Of a stretch of 46,197 nt of DNA, positions 38,535 through 45,626 are shown one piece after another. This DNA comes from a virus, in IMG/VR virus record IMGVR_UViG_3300025137_000066, positions 1 to 46,197 of that record; one strand, given 5' to 3'. Numbering within the stretch: position 1 is the first letter of the stretch; each line of letters begins with the position of its first letter. The translations under genes and the position numbers were made by a program. Under the pieces are notes generated by a model. That model saw nothing but the letters and a program-made list of their open reading frames with translations. It searched no databases and had not been told where the DNA came from.

Positions 38535-41534
38535 ATGGGATTTTATAAGCGTTTACTAAAGCCAGCGAAGACAGATAAGTTTGGTTTTTACAGCCAAGCA
38601 GAAGAAATCGCTTTAAACGCGCCTCAAAAGAAGATGCGCGGCGATGATGCTCGTCGGATGTTCAATAAAAAGGGTGTCAGTAAAAAAGAGTTACAAGAAT
38701 TAGGATTAGACGAACTTTTTCAACAAGATCGAGTCACCCAAGACGAGATCCTGAAGGCTATTGATGAAAACCGCATTGAGTTTTCTGTAACTGAATACAA
38801 AGGTGGCGCTCCCTCTAACATAAACTTTAGCAGCGATGTCTTAAGCTTTAATGAGGCTCATCAAAACCTTTTTGTTGAGCTGGATGATGGAAGAAAGCTG
38901 ACATATTTTCCTCTCCGAGAAGCGCGTGATGGGCGGTTTGGTGTTTTTGCAGATCGAAACGCAATCAAGGCTCCCGGCTTCGGCCCTGATGAGGTTGTTG
39001 GAGTGTTGGATACTGGCCCAGACGCGACAAATTTTGAATTTGTAGGCGAAGTTACGGAAGGGACGCCGGTTTTTCGTGAAGGAAGCACTGATGTTATTGG
39101 TCGTGTAGAAAAAGAATTTGATGCTGACGGTGCGAGAGTCACTGATATCTTGGAGGATGACGATTTGGCGCGTGACGCGCTAAACATGAGTTATAACAGG
39201 GATGAGGCTACTGCCTCTTATGTGATGGACGAGGATAACGAGTCTATCCGAGACTTTCTTTTTGAGGGCGCAAGCCAAGATGTCTTAGATAATACTGACA
39301 AAAACATTTTGTATGATGCTGCGTACAGCATGGCGGAAAGCAATTATTTAGACGAGCCTGTACAACGAGTCACCCTAATGCTTGACGGCAATCCAACGCC
39401 GTATTCTATGGTTGGTAACGATGAATATGGGTTTTTCTTGCCCGGCAACAGCGACCCGCGCCTTCTTCGAGAAGGTAGAAATTTCTTAGATGATGAAGTG
39501 CCGAGCCAACAAGAAGCTGAGGTGCAGTTGAGTGCGGCTTTGGAGCGATACGAAAACATTATAGAAGGTGACAACAACAACCTGCGTTGGGAAGATCGCA
39601 CCTTGCCGGGTGGAGACAATTCAGTAGAGGCGGTTTTTAAGTTGAAATTGCCTGAATTAAGATTCAGCGAAGAAATACACTATCCAGATGCTGAAAATCA
39701 AATCTTTCATGTACGAACAAAAGATCGAAAAGACAAAAACGGCAATTTAATTCTATACGTTGAAGAGCTTCAATCAGATTGGGGTCAAACGGGCCGAAAT
39801 CAGGGGTTCAAAGATCCTGAAACTATTGAGTATGCCGAGTCAAAAGCTAAGGACGAGTTTGAGGGTCTATTTGATATTTATGAAGGAATAAAAGCAAAAG
39901 ACAGCTTGAGATTGCCCAGATTTATTGATCAAGCTGCTCGCGCACTCAGCGAGCCATACAACATAAGAGATGTTAGTCCAGCCGATAGCGTGAAGTTTGG
40001 CATCCGTTCCAGATCGATGGAAAGAATCAAGTCTGCTTTGAGCGATTATAAAAAAGACATCAACACCATAGCGAAACAACAGCGCAAAGACGCCATTATT
40101 GCAAGCTTTTCGATTGATGAAAAAAACGAGATTCTCAAAAACATTTATCGTGGAGCTTACCTAAAAGGTCAAAGAAGCCAAAACTTCTATTTACCTGAAG
40201 CGCTGAAAGGCAAATTGTATAAGGCCGAGCAGGGGCCATTGAAAAGTCCTTTAGAGGCAGACCAGACATTAGTAAGAAAAATCATATCCGATTACGTTGA
40301 CGGAGACGATTTAGATGGGATAGACAAAAAGTTAGCTGAATTTTCTTCCGAGATGATCGCTGGCACCACCCTGCCTGAAGTAAATGATTTCACCCTTGAG
40401 GCAAAGCGCCGACTCCTCAGCGGTTTCGGTGCTGAAAGTCTGGGGCAGGTGCAAAAAATGCTCAAAGCAGAAGCTGCTAACGATATCGCAGTTACATTAG
40501 AGCTTGAGGGTCTGCCGAAAGACGCGATGGCTCGCTTGGAAAAAGCCTACAACAATTTTTCTGTCGATGAACGAGCAAAAAAAGGCGGCCAAATGGTGAG
40601 TCCCTACTCGTCTTTTGTTGAAAGAGCGCCTTTTGTTACCGACACTGAAAGTTGGAACAACTTGGGCATGAAATACATTTTTGATCGAGCTTCTAGGGAG
40701 GGCTATGACGGGGTGTCATTTACGCCCGGTGAAGTCCAAAAGAATAGATGGAACAACCCCGGCTTAATTGGCGCTTACGATGAGCAAATACCGTTTTCTA
40801 TAAAAAGAGTATTCAATCCATCAGAAACAACTACTGGCAAGCCTAAAGGTAAAACAATTACGGTTGAAGATGCTGAAGGGGTGCCGCACGAAAGCCGAGT
40901 TTTTTATCTGAATGAACCTACAAAAGACGGCAAAACCATAGGAGAAAAAGCAGCTAAAAGACGAGCAATGTTTACGGTGCCGCCAGCAGGATTAGCCGCT
41001 CTTCAAATGCTCTCTCCAGAACAAGCTCAAGCTCAAGAGCAAAAATCAAAAGATGCCGAGTCTATGATGCGCGAGCAAATAACCCCTGAGAGCCGAGGAA
41101 TTGGTGGGTTGGGTGATACTTTATATGGCGCAGGCGAGGTCGCTTATGAAGGGTTGTCAGATATATTTATTGAGCCGTTTATGGGTATGGCTGGAGCTGA
41201 AGCCGCGTTTGAAGCTGGATTGTCGCCTGAAGAAGTTGAAGCAGCGCGTAAGAGATCATCTGCTTTAGTAGACTTTGAAACTCAAAGCCCTAGAGGTCGT
41301 GAGTTAAAAGCCTCGGCGTTGGGGGGGTTAGGTTCTTTAGCTGAATACCTGACTGATGAATCTAACATGGGGCCAGCTCAATTTTTATTTCAAAAAGCAA
41401 TAATGCCAGCAGCAGAAGCTGTCACAGAAGCTGGGCTGGGCGTTATTGGACTAGACCCTCGTGACACTCCAGAGATGGAGCGCCTGCGACAAGAGGCTGC
41501 TCGCCCAGTCATTGAGGCGATTCAGCCAATTTAA
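38535..41534 (+). CDS. Very large (999 aa) putative injected protein
   Basis: A 999 aa protein starting directly after the previous stop. N-terminal region KFGFYSQAEEIALNAPQKKM (14-33) and KGVSKKELQELGLDELFQQD (47-66) recurs in very large proteins of aquatic phages. A later block carries LYVEELQSDWGQTGR (411-425) and REGYDGVSFTPGEVQKNRW (split REGYDGVSFTPG and EVQKNRW, 717-735), also typical of such giant proteins. Similar proteins in polyvalent-protein studies are injected to counter host defence; here that is inference. A hydrophobic VPPAGLAALQMLS (814-826) lies before an acidic end. The 3' end overlaps a minus-strand gene by 26 bp. Confidence 0.68.
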   Translation: MGFYKRLLKPAKTDKFGFYSQAEEIALNAPQKKMRGDDARRMFNKKGVSKKELQELGLDELFQQDRVTQDEILKAIDENRIEFSVTEYKGGAPSNINFSSDVLSFNEAHQNLFVELDDGRKLTYFPLREARDGRFGVFADRNAIKAPGFGPDEVVGVLDTGPDATNFEFVGEVTEGTPVFREGSTDVIGRVEKEFDADGARVTDILEDDDLARDALNMSYNRDEATASYVMDEDNESIRDFLFEGASQDVLDNTDKNILYDAAYSMAESNYLDEPVQRVTLMLDGNPTPYSMVGNDEYGFFLPGNSDPRLLREGRNFLDDEVPSQQEAEVQLSAALERYENIIEGDNNNLRWEDRTLPGGDNSVEAVFKLKLPELRFSEEIHYPDAENQIFHVRTKDRKDKNGNLILYVEELQSDWGQTGRNQGFKDPETIEYAESKAKDEFEGLFDIYEGIKAKDSLRLPRFIDQAARALSEPYNIRDVSPADSVKFGIRSRSMERIKSALSDYKKDINTIAKQQRKDAIIASFSIDEKNEILKNIYRGAYLKGQRSQNFYLPEALKGKLYKAEQGPLKSPLEADQTLVRKIISDYVDGDDLDGIDKKLAEFSSEMIAGTTLPEVNDFTLEAKRRLLSGFGAESLGQVQKMLKAEAANDIAVTLELEGLPKDAMARLEKAYNNFSVDERAKKGGQMVSPYSSFVERAPFVTDTESWNNLGMKYIFDRASREGYDGVSFTPGEVQKNRWNNPGLIGAYDEQIPFSIKRVFNPSETTTGKPKGKTITVEDAEGVPHESRVFYLNEPTKDGKTIGEKAAKRRAMFTVPPAGLAALQMLSPEQAQAQEQKSKDAESMMREQITPESRGIGGLGDTLYGAGEVAYEGLSDIFIEPFMGMAGAEAAFEAGLSPEEVEAARKRSSALVDFETQSPRGRELKASALGGLGSLAEYLTDESNMGPAQFLFQKAIMPAAEAVTEAGLGVIGLDPRDTPEMERLRQEAARPVIEAIQPI

Positions 41535-41697
41535 CCCCCCGCTCCTTCTTCCACGTCCTGATAATGTAATCCGCCTCTGGCCCAGCCTCGTGCTCTACGT
41601 CAAGCACATGCCTGAACAGGCGCATAGCCTTGGGCGAATCCATTTGGTGCATCATCCTGAACGCAGCCATGTCGAGCGTCTCGAAGTATTTATCCAT
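41509..41697 (-). CDS. Small helical protein, 62 aa
   Basis: Start ATG 41697 overlaps the preceding stop by 8 bp (ATGGATAA); two upstream in-frame ATGs (41721, 41712) would run further into the upstream gene. The product is helical and His/Met-rich (MDKYFETLDMAAFRMMHQMD) with a basic end. No family recognised. Last gene of the minus-strand run; its 3' end overlaps the 999 aa gene. Confidence 0.6.
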   Translation of the reverse strand: MDKYFETLDMAAFRMMHQMDSPKAMRLFRHVLDVEHEAGPEADYIIRTWKKERGVKLAESPQ

Positions 41698-41860
41698 CAG
41701 ACTTTGTTCCATGTGAAACATTCGACTTGCGCCTCGGCGCTGGCTTTTTCACCGCCAAGGCGTCTCGGATCTCAGTGAGCAGCCGCTCGATGTTGGATAG
41801 GTAGTCGATCAGAACCTCGGCGTCATCGCCCTCAACCTCGACGGTTATCTTCTTACTCAT
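41690..41860 (-). CDS. Small coiled-coil protein, 56 aa
   Basis: ATG 41860 lies in an ATGA overlap with the upstream stop; a longer frame starts inside that gene and lacks a ribosome-binding site. The product has a beta-like start (SKKITVEVEGDDAEV), a helix (LIDYLSNIERLLTEIRDAL) and a basic end. Role unknown; probably an oligomerising accessory protein. Confidence 0.62.
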   Translation of the reverse strand: MSKKITVEVEGDDAEVLIDYLSNIERLLTEIRDALAVKKPAPRRKSNVSHGTKSDG

Positions 41861-42108
41861 AGCGTTTCCACCACTTGGCTTAGATTGCCCTCGATGAAGG
41901 CGTTGAAGCAATCGACTACCTTGGACTCAAGGCCCAACTCTTTCGACAGCTTGATGATGGCGTCCCGCTCTTCCTGACCCTTTGTCCAAGCGCGGTGATC
42001 GTCGGAGTAGTTGTACGTCCAGTCGTGGCTTAGTAGCATCTGCCTGAGTTTTTCAATCGGGTTTGCTGTCATCGCTGCGCCCTCCGCGTTTGTTTGGTTT
42101 GTCATCAT
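41857..42108 (-). CDS. Small accessory protein, 83 aa
   Basis: ATGATG start behind AGGAG. After a flexible start, PIEKLRQMLLSHDWTYNYSDDHRAWTKGQEERDAII (quoted as PIEKLRQMLL and SHDWTYNYSDDHRAWTKGQ) is a recognisable small domain found in accessory regions of many genomes; the rest is helical. It follows a terminator on this strand, so it may depend on read-through or a promoter I cannot place. Role unknown. Confidence 0.65.
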   Translation of the reverse strand: MMTNQTNAEGAAMTANPIEKLRQMLLSHDWTYNYSDDHRAWTKGQEERDAIIKLSKELGLESKVVDCFNAFIEGNLSQVVETL

Positions 42109-42121
42109 GCCATGTATCTCC

Positions 42122-42150
42122 TAAAAAAAATAAAGGCCGCTTACGCGGCC
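42122..42150 (-). terminator. Intrinsic terminator of the metalloprotease operon
   Basis: On the minus strand: GGCCGC-GTAA-GCGGCC (42135-42150) followed by TTTATTTTTTTTA (42122-42134). The stem includes the last codons and the TAA of the gene at 42141, so termination and translation end overlap. Confidence 0.85.
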
Positions 42151-42644
42151 TCCGACTGGTTGATGTAAGGATTCACTAACGTGCGCCGCAGCTCACGGTA
42201 GATTGTTTTGAACGCATCGCCGTGTGGTTTGCGATAGGTGTTCTTGAGGTATCGAGTCCAAGCCCCGTATCGAGATTGAATGTGGTGCGCGACCTCGTGG
42301 GCGACCAAGCACTTGAGCAGCAGCTCAAGATCATCACAATCGACAATGTTGCCAATCACTGGGTCATCAGCGAATGAGGCATATTCTTTGAATGAAGACC
42401 GATTGCTTCGATAACGCTGCATGTCGATGCAGATCCGATTAGCACCGCCATAGCTGCTCTGGCTACGATACTTGGTCTGTACCTGAAGAAACTTTACAGC
42501 CTCAGCGTACACAACAGGCTTGCCGCGATACTCGATCTCGTACTGCTTTTTGCAGATTTCCCGCAGGCACTGCTTGGCAAACTTAACGACGAGCTTGTGC
42601 TCGTAAGGTTTCACATTGTCACCGCGCTTTGAACGTATGGTCAT
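42141..42644 (-). CDS. SprT-like zinc metalloprotease
   Basis: A 167 aa protein with the HEVAH zinc site (H116-E117-V-A-H120) and a third ligand at H141 (KPHGDAF), then IYRELRR. The helix-rich N-terminal half and length match SprT/Wss1-type peptidases, some of which act on DNA-protein crosslinks. In a phage it may clear host proteins from DNA or process a regulator (inference). Starts in a TAATG overlap with the upstream small gene and ends at the terminator stem. Confidence 0.82.
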   Translation of the reverse strand: MTIRSKRGDNVKPYEHKLVVKFAKQCLREICKKQYEIEYRGKPVVYAEAVKFLQVQTKYRSQSSYGGANRICIDMQRYRSNRSSFKEYASFADDPVIGNIVDCDDLELLLKCLVAHEVAHHIQSRYGAWTRYLKNTYRKPHGDAFKTIYRELRRTLVNPYINQSEAA

Positions 42645-42850
42645 TACAGCTCCCTCACGAAACGCATTTCTGCTTTGCTCAACTTCTTTCTGCCAAGAGC
42701 AGGGAAGCGAACAAACGTGTAGGTCGGCGTCTGCTTATAGATCCAACCGTTGTAGACGCCGTTGTCGCCGCGATAGGCAATGGGGGTAAACCCTCGGTTC
42801 CGCACCTTGCGGCTCGTTGGGTTTTTGATTATCGATTTGTCAGTCATCAC
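42644..42850 (-). CDS. Small basic protein, 68 aa
   Basis: ATG 42850 behind TGGAG. Lys/Arg/Thr-rich with GFTPIAYRGDNGVYNGWIYK (20-39) and a helical end (LSKAEMRFVREL). No family recognised. The stop overlaps the protease start. Transcribed from the strong promoter at 42881-42908. Confidence 0.65.
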   Translation of the reverse strand: MMTDKSIIKNPTSRKVRNRGFTPIAYRGDNGVYNGWIYKQTPTYTFVRFPALGRKKLSKAEMRFVREL

Positions 42851-42880
42851 ATCTCCAGTGCTTTGTTGTTGACACCCTGT

Positions 42881-42908
42881 ATTATACAGATCCCGTGCTT
42901 ATGTGCAA
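42881..42908 (-). promoter_or_regulatory. Strong minus-strand promoter
   Basis: On the minus strand: TTGCAC (42903-42908), 16 bp, TATAAT (42881-42886), for the small-gene/metalloprotease operon. The -35 box is inside an 11 bp inverted repeat. Confidence 0.85.
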
Positions 42909-42940
42909 CACCTTATACAAATAAATAAAGTGTTGCACAT
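42901..42940. repeat. Inverted repeat between divergent promoters
   Basis: ATGTGCAACAC (42901-42911) and GTGTTGCACAT (42930-42940) are perfect 11 bp arms, 18 bp apart. The two -35 boxes lie inside the arms, so one regulator could act on both promoters. Confidence 0.8.
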
Positions 42941-42961
42941 CGACACGAATGACCGTAAGAT
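42933..42961 (+). promoter_or_regulatory. Promoter of the recombinase operon
   Basis: TTGCAC (42933-42938), 17 bp, TAAGAT (42956-42961). The spacer contains CGACACG as in the promoter at 9476-9503, with which it shares 15 identical bases (TTGCACATCGACACG). Leader CTTAACGGAGAAAC precedes the GTG at 42985. Confidence 0.75.
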
Positions 42962-42984
42962 GCAATCTCACTTAACGGAGAAAC

Positions 42985-43260
42985 GTGAAAATGGAAATGA
43001 CCCCTGAAAATCAAATGTTCGTAAAGCTTCTAACAAGCTTCTCTCGCAGGCATGACCTCAATCCGATTGCCTCTATGTTGTTGCCCGGCCTGTTCCGCAA
43101 GGCCTCTGCCGAGACTGACATCGAGCTTCTTGAGTTTACGAGACGCTCGCTGAAGATTGCTGAGCTTAGCAACTATCTGGCTGGACGCGCTCGCGTCTTG
43201 GCCGAGACGGACAAGGCCAAAGAGCTTTGGGAAGAAGATTTGCAGGAGGGCGTCGCGTGA
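42985..43260 (+). CDS. Small helical protein, 91 aa
   Basis: I keep GTG 42985, right behind CGGAGAAAC, matching the start spacing in sister leaders; an ATG at 42991 is the alternative. The product is nearly all helix (FVKLLTSFSRRHDLNPIASM, IELLEFTRRSLKIAELSNYL). No family recognised. Its stop overlaps the next GTG (GTGA). First gene of the recombinase transcript. Confidence 0.65.
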   Translation: MKMEMTPENQMFVKLLTSFSRRHDLNPIASMLLPGLFRKASAETDIELLEFTRRSLKIAELSNYLAGRARVLAETDKAKELWEEDLQEGVA

Positions 43261-43490
43261 GCGCCCAAGCAAAGAAGGTTTTCTACAACCGAGTGCGCCG
43301 CACCTGTCTCAAGCACAACATCGACATTGTGTACGATGGAATGCCCAAGGCAGTGTACGGCGTTGAGCTGGTTAAGGACGGTCAGGTGATGTTCGCTGAC
43401 CGTACCAACGACAACATGCCGCTTGATATCAATTGGAAGCGGCTGCATGAAGAGATGGCCGACTACGGCTACAAAGGTGGAGTGAAGTGA
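43257..43490 (+). CDS. Small alpha/beta protein, 77 aa
   Basis: GTG start behind AGGAGGG, overlapping the previous stop. N-terminal SAQAKKVFYNRVRRTCLKHN helix, then beta strands (IDIVYDGMPKAVYGVELVKD) and a helical end. No family recognised. Overlaps the next ATG by one base (TGATG). Role unknown. Confidence 0.67.
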   Translation: MSAQAKKVFYNRVRRTCLKHNIDIVYDGMPKAVYGVELVKDGQVMFADRTNDNMPLDINWKRLHEEMADYGYKGGVK

Positions 43491-43744
43491 TGTTGAAAGT
43501 TGATAAAGGTGTGCCGATTCCGAAAAAAGCAACCGCCAGACCAAAAAACCAAGATCTTCACGACGCCTTGAGCCATATGGAGATTGGAGATAGCGTTGAG
43601 TTTCCTAAGGACGGAATATCGAACGGGATACGATACTCCAAAGATGGCAATACCCTTAGGCAACTGGCTCGTTTGCGCGGGATGCAGATGACTCAAAGAG
43701 AAAACGAGGACGGAAGCGCCATTCGTTTCTGGAGGGTCAAGTAA
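43490..43744 (+). CDS. Small protein, 84 aa (DUF7303-like pattern)
   Basis: ATG 43490 in a TGATG overlap. A Lys/Pro-rich start (LKVDKGVPIPKKATARPK), then IGDSVEFPK..GIRYSKDGNTLRQLAR (quoted in parts) and FWRVK at the end. The pattern resembles small phage/plasmid proteins near DNA-processing genes; the family name is a guess. One base overlap with the recombinase start (TAATG). Confidence 0.65.
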   Translation: MLKVDKGVPIPKKATARPKNQDLHDALSHMEIGDSVEFPKDGISNGIRYSKDGNTLRQLARLRGMQMTQRENEDGSAIRFWRVK

Positions 43745-44535
43745 TGAGCGGCAACCCATTACGGCAGATCAACAACATCTACGGCTACGTCCGCGTATCC
43801 ACCGACGAGCAGGTCAAGTCTGGCATCTCGCTGGAGACTCAGATGCAGCAGATCCGCGAGTTTGTGAAGGAGAAGTACAACCGTGAGGTTGATCAGTTCT
43901 TCGCAGACGAGGGTGTCTCTGGCACTCACGCGGTGTTGGAGCGACCTGCAAGCCGCGATTTGACGGACGTAATTGACCGCCACGACGTAGTGATCTGCAC
44001 TCGGCTTGATCGACTGAGCCGCTCAAGCTCTGACCTTCTTGGCCTGATTCCAGTGCTCCAAGACATCGGCATAACGCTGTACTTCTGCGAGCAGTTTGGT
44101 GAGATGCCGATTGTCTACCCTGACGCCGCTAAGTCTAAGGGCTTGGACTCGAAGTTTGATATGAACTCGATGGCGAATCAGATCATGCTGATGGTTTTAT
44201 CGGCGGTTGCCGAGATTGAACACGCGACCATCAAGGATCGCTTTGCAGCAGGAAAGATCGACTGGGCCTCACGCGGGTACGCCATCGGCGGCTCTGCGCC
44301 CTATGGCTACCGCCATGTTGAGGAAAAGACTGGCAGCAAGACCCGAAAGTTTCTTGAAGAGGTGCCTGAAGAGCAAGACGTTCTCAAGACAATCTACAAG
44401 CTCAAGAAGCGCGGCTTGGGTGCTCGCAAGATTGCCAAGCAGGTCAATAGCCTGCACGATATACCGCCTATGACGCACAGCAAGGTTGATCGTATCTTGA
44501 AGCGCAAGTTTCAGGGTATCCCTAACGCTGCATAG
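43744..44535 (+). CDS. Serine recombinase (short large-type)
   Basis: A 263 aa recombinase. The catalytic domain has YVRVSTDEQ with nucleophile S19 and R17, and TRLDRLSRS (86-94). GGSAPYGYR (182-190) starts the recombinase domain found in large serine integrases, followed by EEQDVLKTIYKLKKRGLG, but the zinc-ribbon and coiled-coil end normal for those (about 450-550 aa) is missing. So it is shorter than typical integrases and longer than classic invertases. Could mediate integration, plasmid-like resolution, or inversion near the tail-fibre genes that follow; no att site was found. Confidence 0.85.
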   Translation: MSGNPLRQINNIYGYVRVSTDEQVKSGISLETQMQQIREFVKEKYNREVDQFFADEGVSGTHAVLERPASRDLTDVIDRHDVVICTRLDRLSRSSSDLLGLIPVLQDIGITLYFCEQFGEMPIVYPDAAKSKGLDSKFDMNSMANQIMLMVLSAVAEIEHATIKDRFAAGKIDWASRGYAIGGSAPYGYRHVEEKTGSKTRKFLEEVPEEQDVLKTIYKLKKRGLGARKIAKQVNSLHDIPPMTHSKVDRILKRKFQGIPNAA

Positions 44536-44567
44536 GTTCTATCATATGTTTTTGCTTGGAGCCTAGC

Positions 44568-44714
44568 ATGACAGCAATTGAAGACATTCAAGAAGCAATC
44601 AGCACAATGGAGGCGTCGCTGGCGACCGACTTCATGACGGATGCTGTTCGAGACATTATGAGCACAGCGGTCAAGCTTCTCAAAGACGCCGAGTCTCAGC
44701 TAGAAAATGGCTAA
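44568..44714 (+). CDS. Small helical protein, 48 aa
   Basis: ATG 44568 with a weak GGAGCC site, overlapping the next gene by 8 bp (ATGGCTAA). Helical, acidic (AIEDIQEAISTMEASLATDF). No family recognised. Translation is supported by the overlap and its regular composition. Confidence 0.6.
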   Translation: MTAIEDIQEAISTMEASLATDFMTDAVRDIMSTAVKLLKDAESQLENG

Positions 44715-45606
44715 CATAAACGGCTGGGGCCGTGGCGGTTGGGGTGAAGGTGCGTGGAGCACTCCCCTGCCCGTCGAACCCACAGGTCAGGCGATCACGT
44801 CTGGCATCGGCTCGCTGTCGGTTAGCGGTGTAGCCAACCTCACGCTTACAGGTCAGGCGGTAACCTCCGCCCTCGGCACACCAGTCGTTGCAGCGGCTGC
44901 GACGGTTAGCGTTACTGGCCTTGCAATCACCTCGGCGCTCAGCACGGCCCTCACGGTAACGGGTCAGGCGAATATCACGCCAGCAACTCAGGTGATCACG
45001 TCTGGACTTGGCGCTCCTGTAATTGATGCTGAAGCCAATGTTTCGGTCACAGGTCAAGGCGTCACTAGCGCATTAGGCTCGGTTACTACTGATGCGGAGG
45101 CTAATGTCACGCCTACGGGTCAGGCGATTACTTCTGGCCTTGGCGCTCCAAGCATTGACGCCAAAGCCAACGTCACAGTTTCTGGTCAGGCGATAACCTC
45201 TGGTGTCGGCGCGATGACCACTGTTGCGGCGGCGTTCGTTCAGCTTACGGGTCAGGCAATCACGTCTGGTCTTGGAGCTGTCACATTCGATGCTGAGGCC
45301 AATGTCACGCTCACTGGCCGCTCAATTACGTCTGGCTTAGGTCAGCCCAACATCATAACCGTGAATAATGTTTTTATTACGGGGCAGCAGATGACATCAT
45401 CTGTGGGCGCAATGACCACGGTTGCAGCTTCGATTGTTCAGCCAGCAGGCGTCTCTATGACCGCTGGCCTTGGAAACATTTTGATTTGGGGTGAGATCGA
45501 CACAGATCAAACGCCGAGTTACGGTCAGATAGACACAAGTCAAACCCCAACCTACAATGACATCAGCACAACACAGACGCCTAGTTACGCAAATGTCAAG
45601 ATCTAG
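44707..45606 (+). CDS. Repeat-rich tail protein
   Basis: A 299 aa protein. The N-terminus (NGWGRGGWGEGAWST) is Gly/Trp-rich. From residue 25 about 11 imperfect repeats of roughly 24 aa follow, each with TGQAITSGLG or a close variant and often IDAEANV. The last 35 residues hold three 12-residue units (for example DTDQTPSYGQI). Such repeats are common in tail-spike or fibre proteins of aquatic phages. DNA repeats are also close, so copy number may vary. Starts inside the small gene before it. Confidence 0.8.
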   Translation: MANINGWGRGGWGEGAWSTPLPVEPTGQAITSGIGSLSVSGVANLTLTGQAVTSALGTPVVAAAATVSVTGLAITSALSTALTVTGQANITPATQVITSGLGAPVIDAEANVSVTGQGVTSALGSVTTDAEANVTPTGQAITSGLGAPSIDAKANVTVSGQAITSGVGAMTTVAAAFVQLTGQAITSGLGAVTFDAEANVTLTGRSITSGLGQPNIITVNNVFITGQQMTSSVGAMTTVAASIVQPAGVSMTAGLGNILIWGEIDTDQTPSYGQIDTSQTPTYNDISTTQTPSYANVKI

Positions 45607-45626
45607 GTTTTTTTAGAGGATAGAAC

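Noticed and set aside
43744-44567. Invertase crossover sites (hix-like) or an attP near the recombinase
   Set aside because: The short gap after the gene has no recognisable inverted 26 bp site or tRNA-like core; the fibre region continues past the window.
44780-45480. Repeats considered as a CRISPR array
   Set aside because: They are in frame, encode protein repeats without unique spacers, and vary in sequence.
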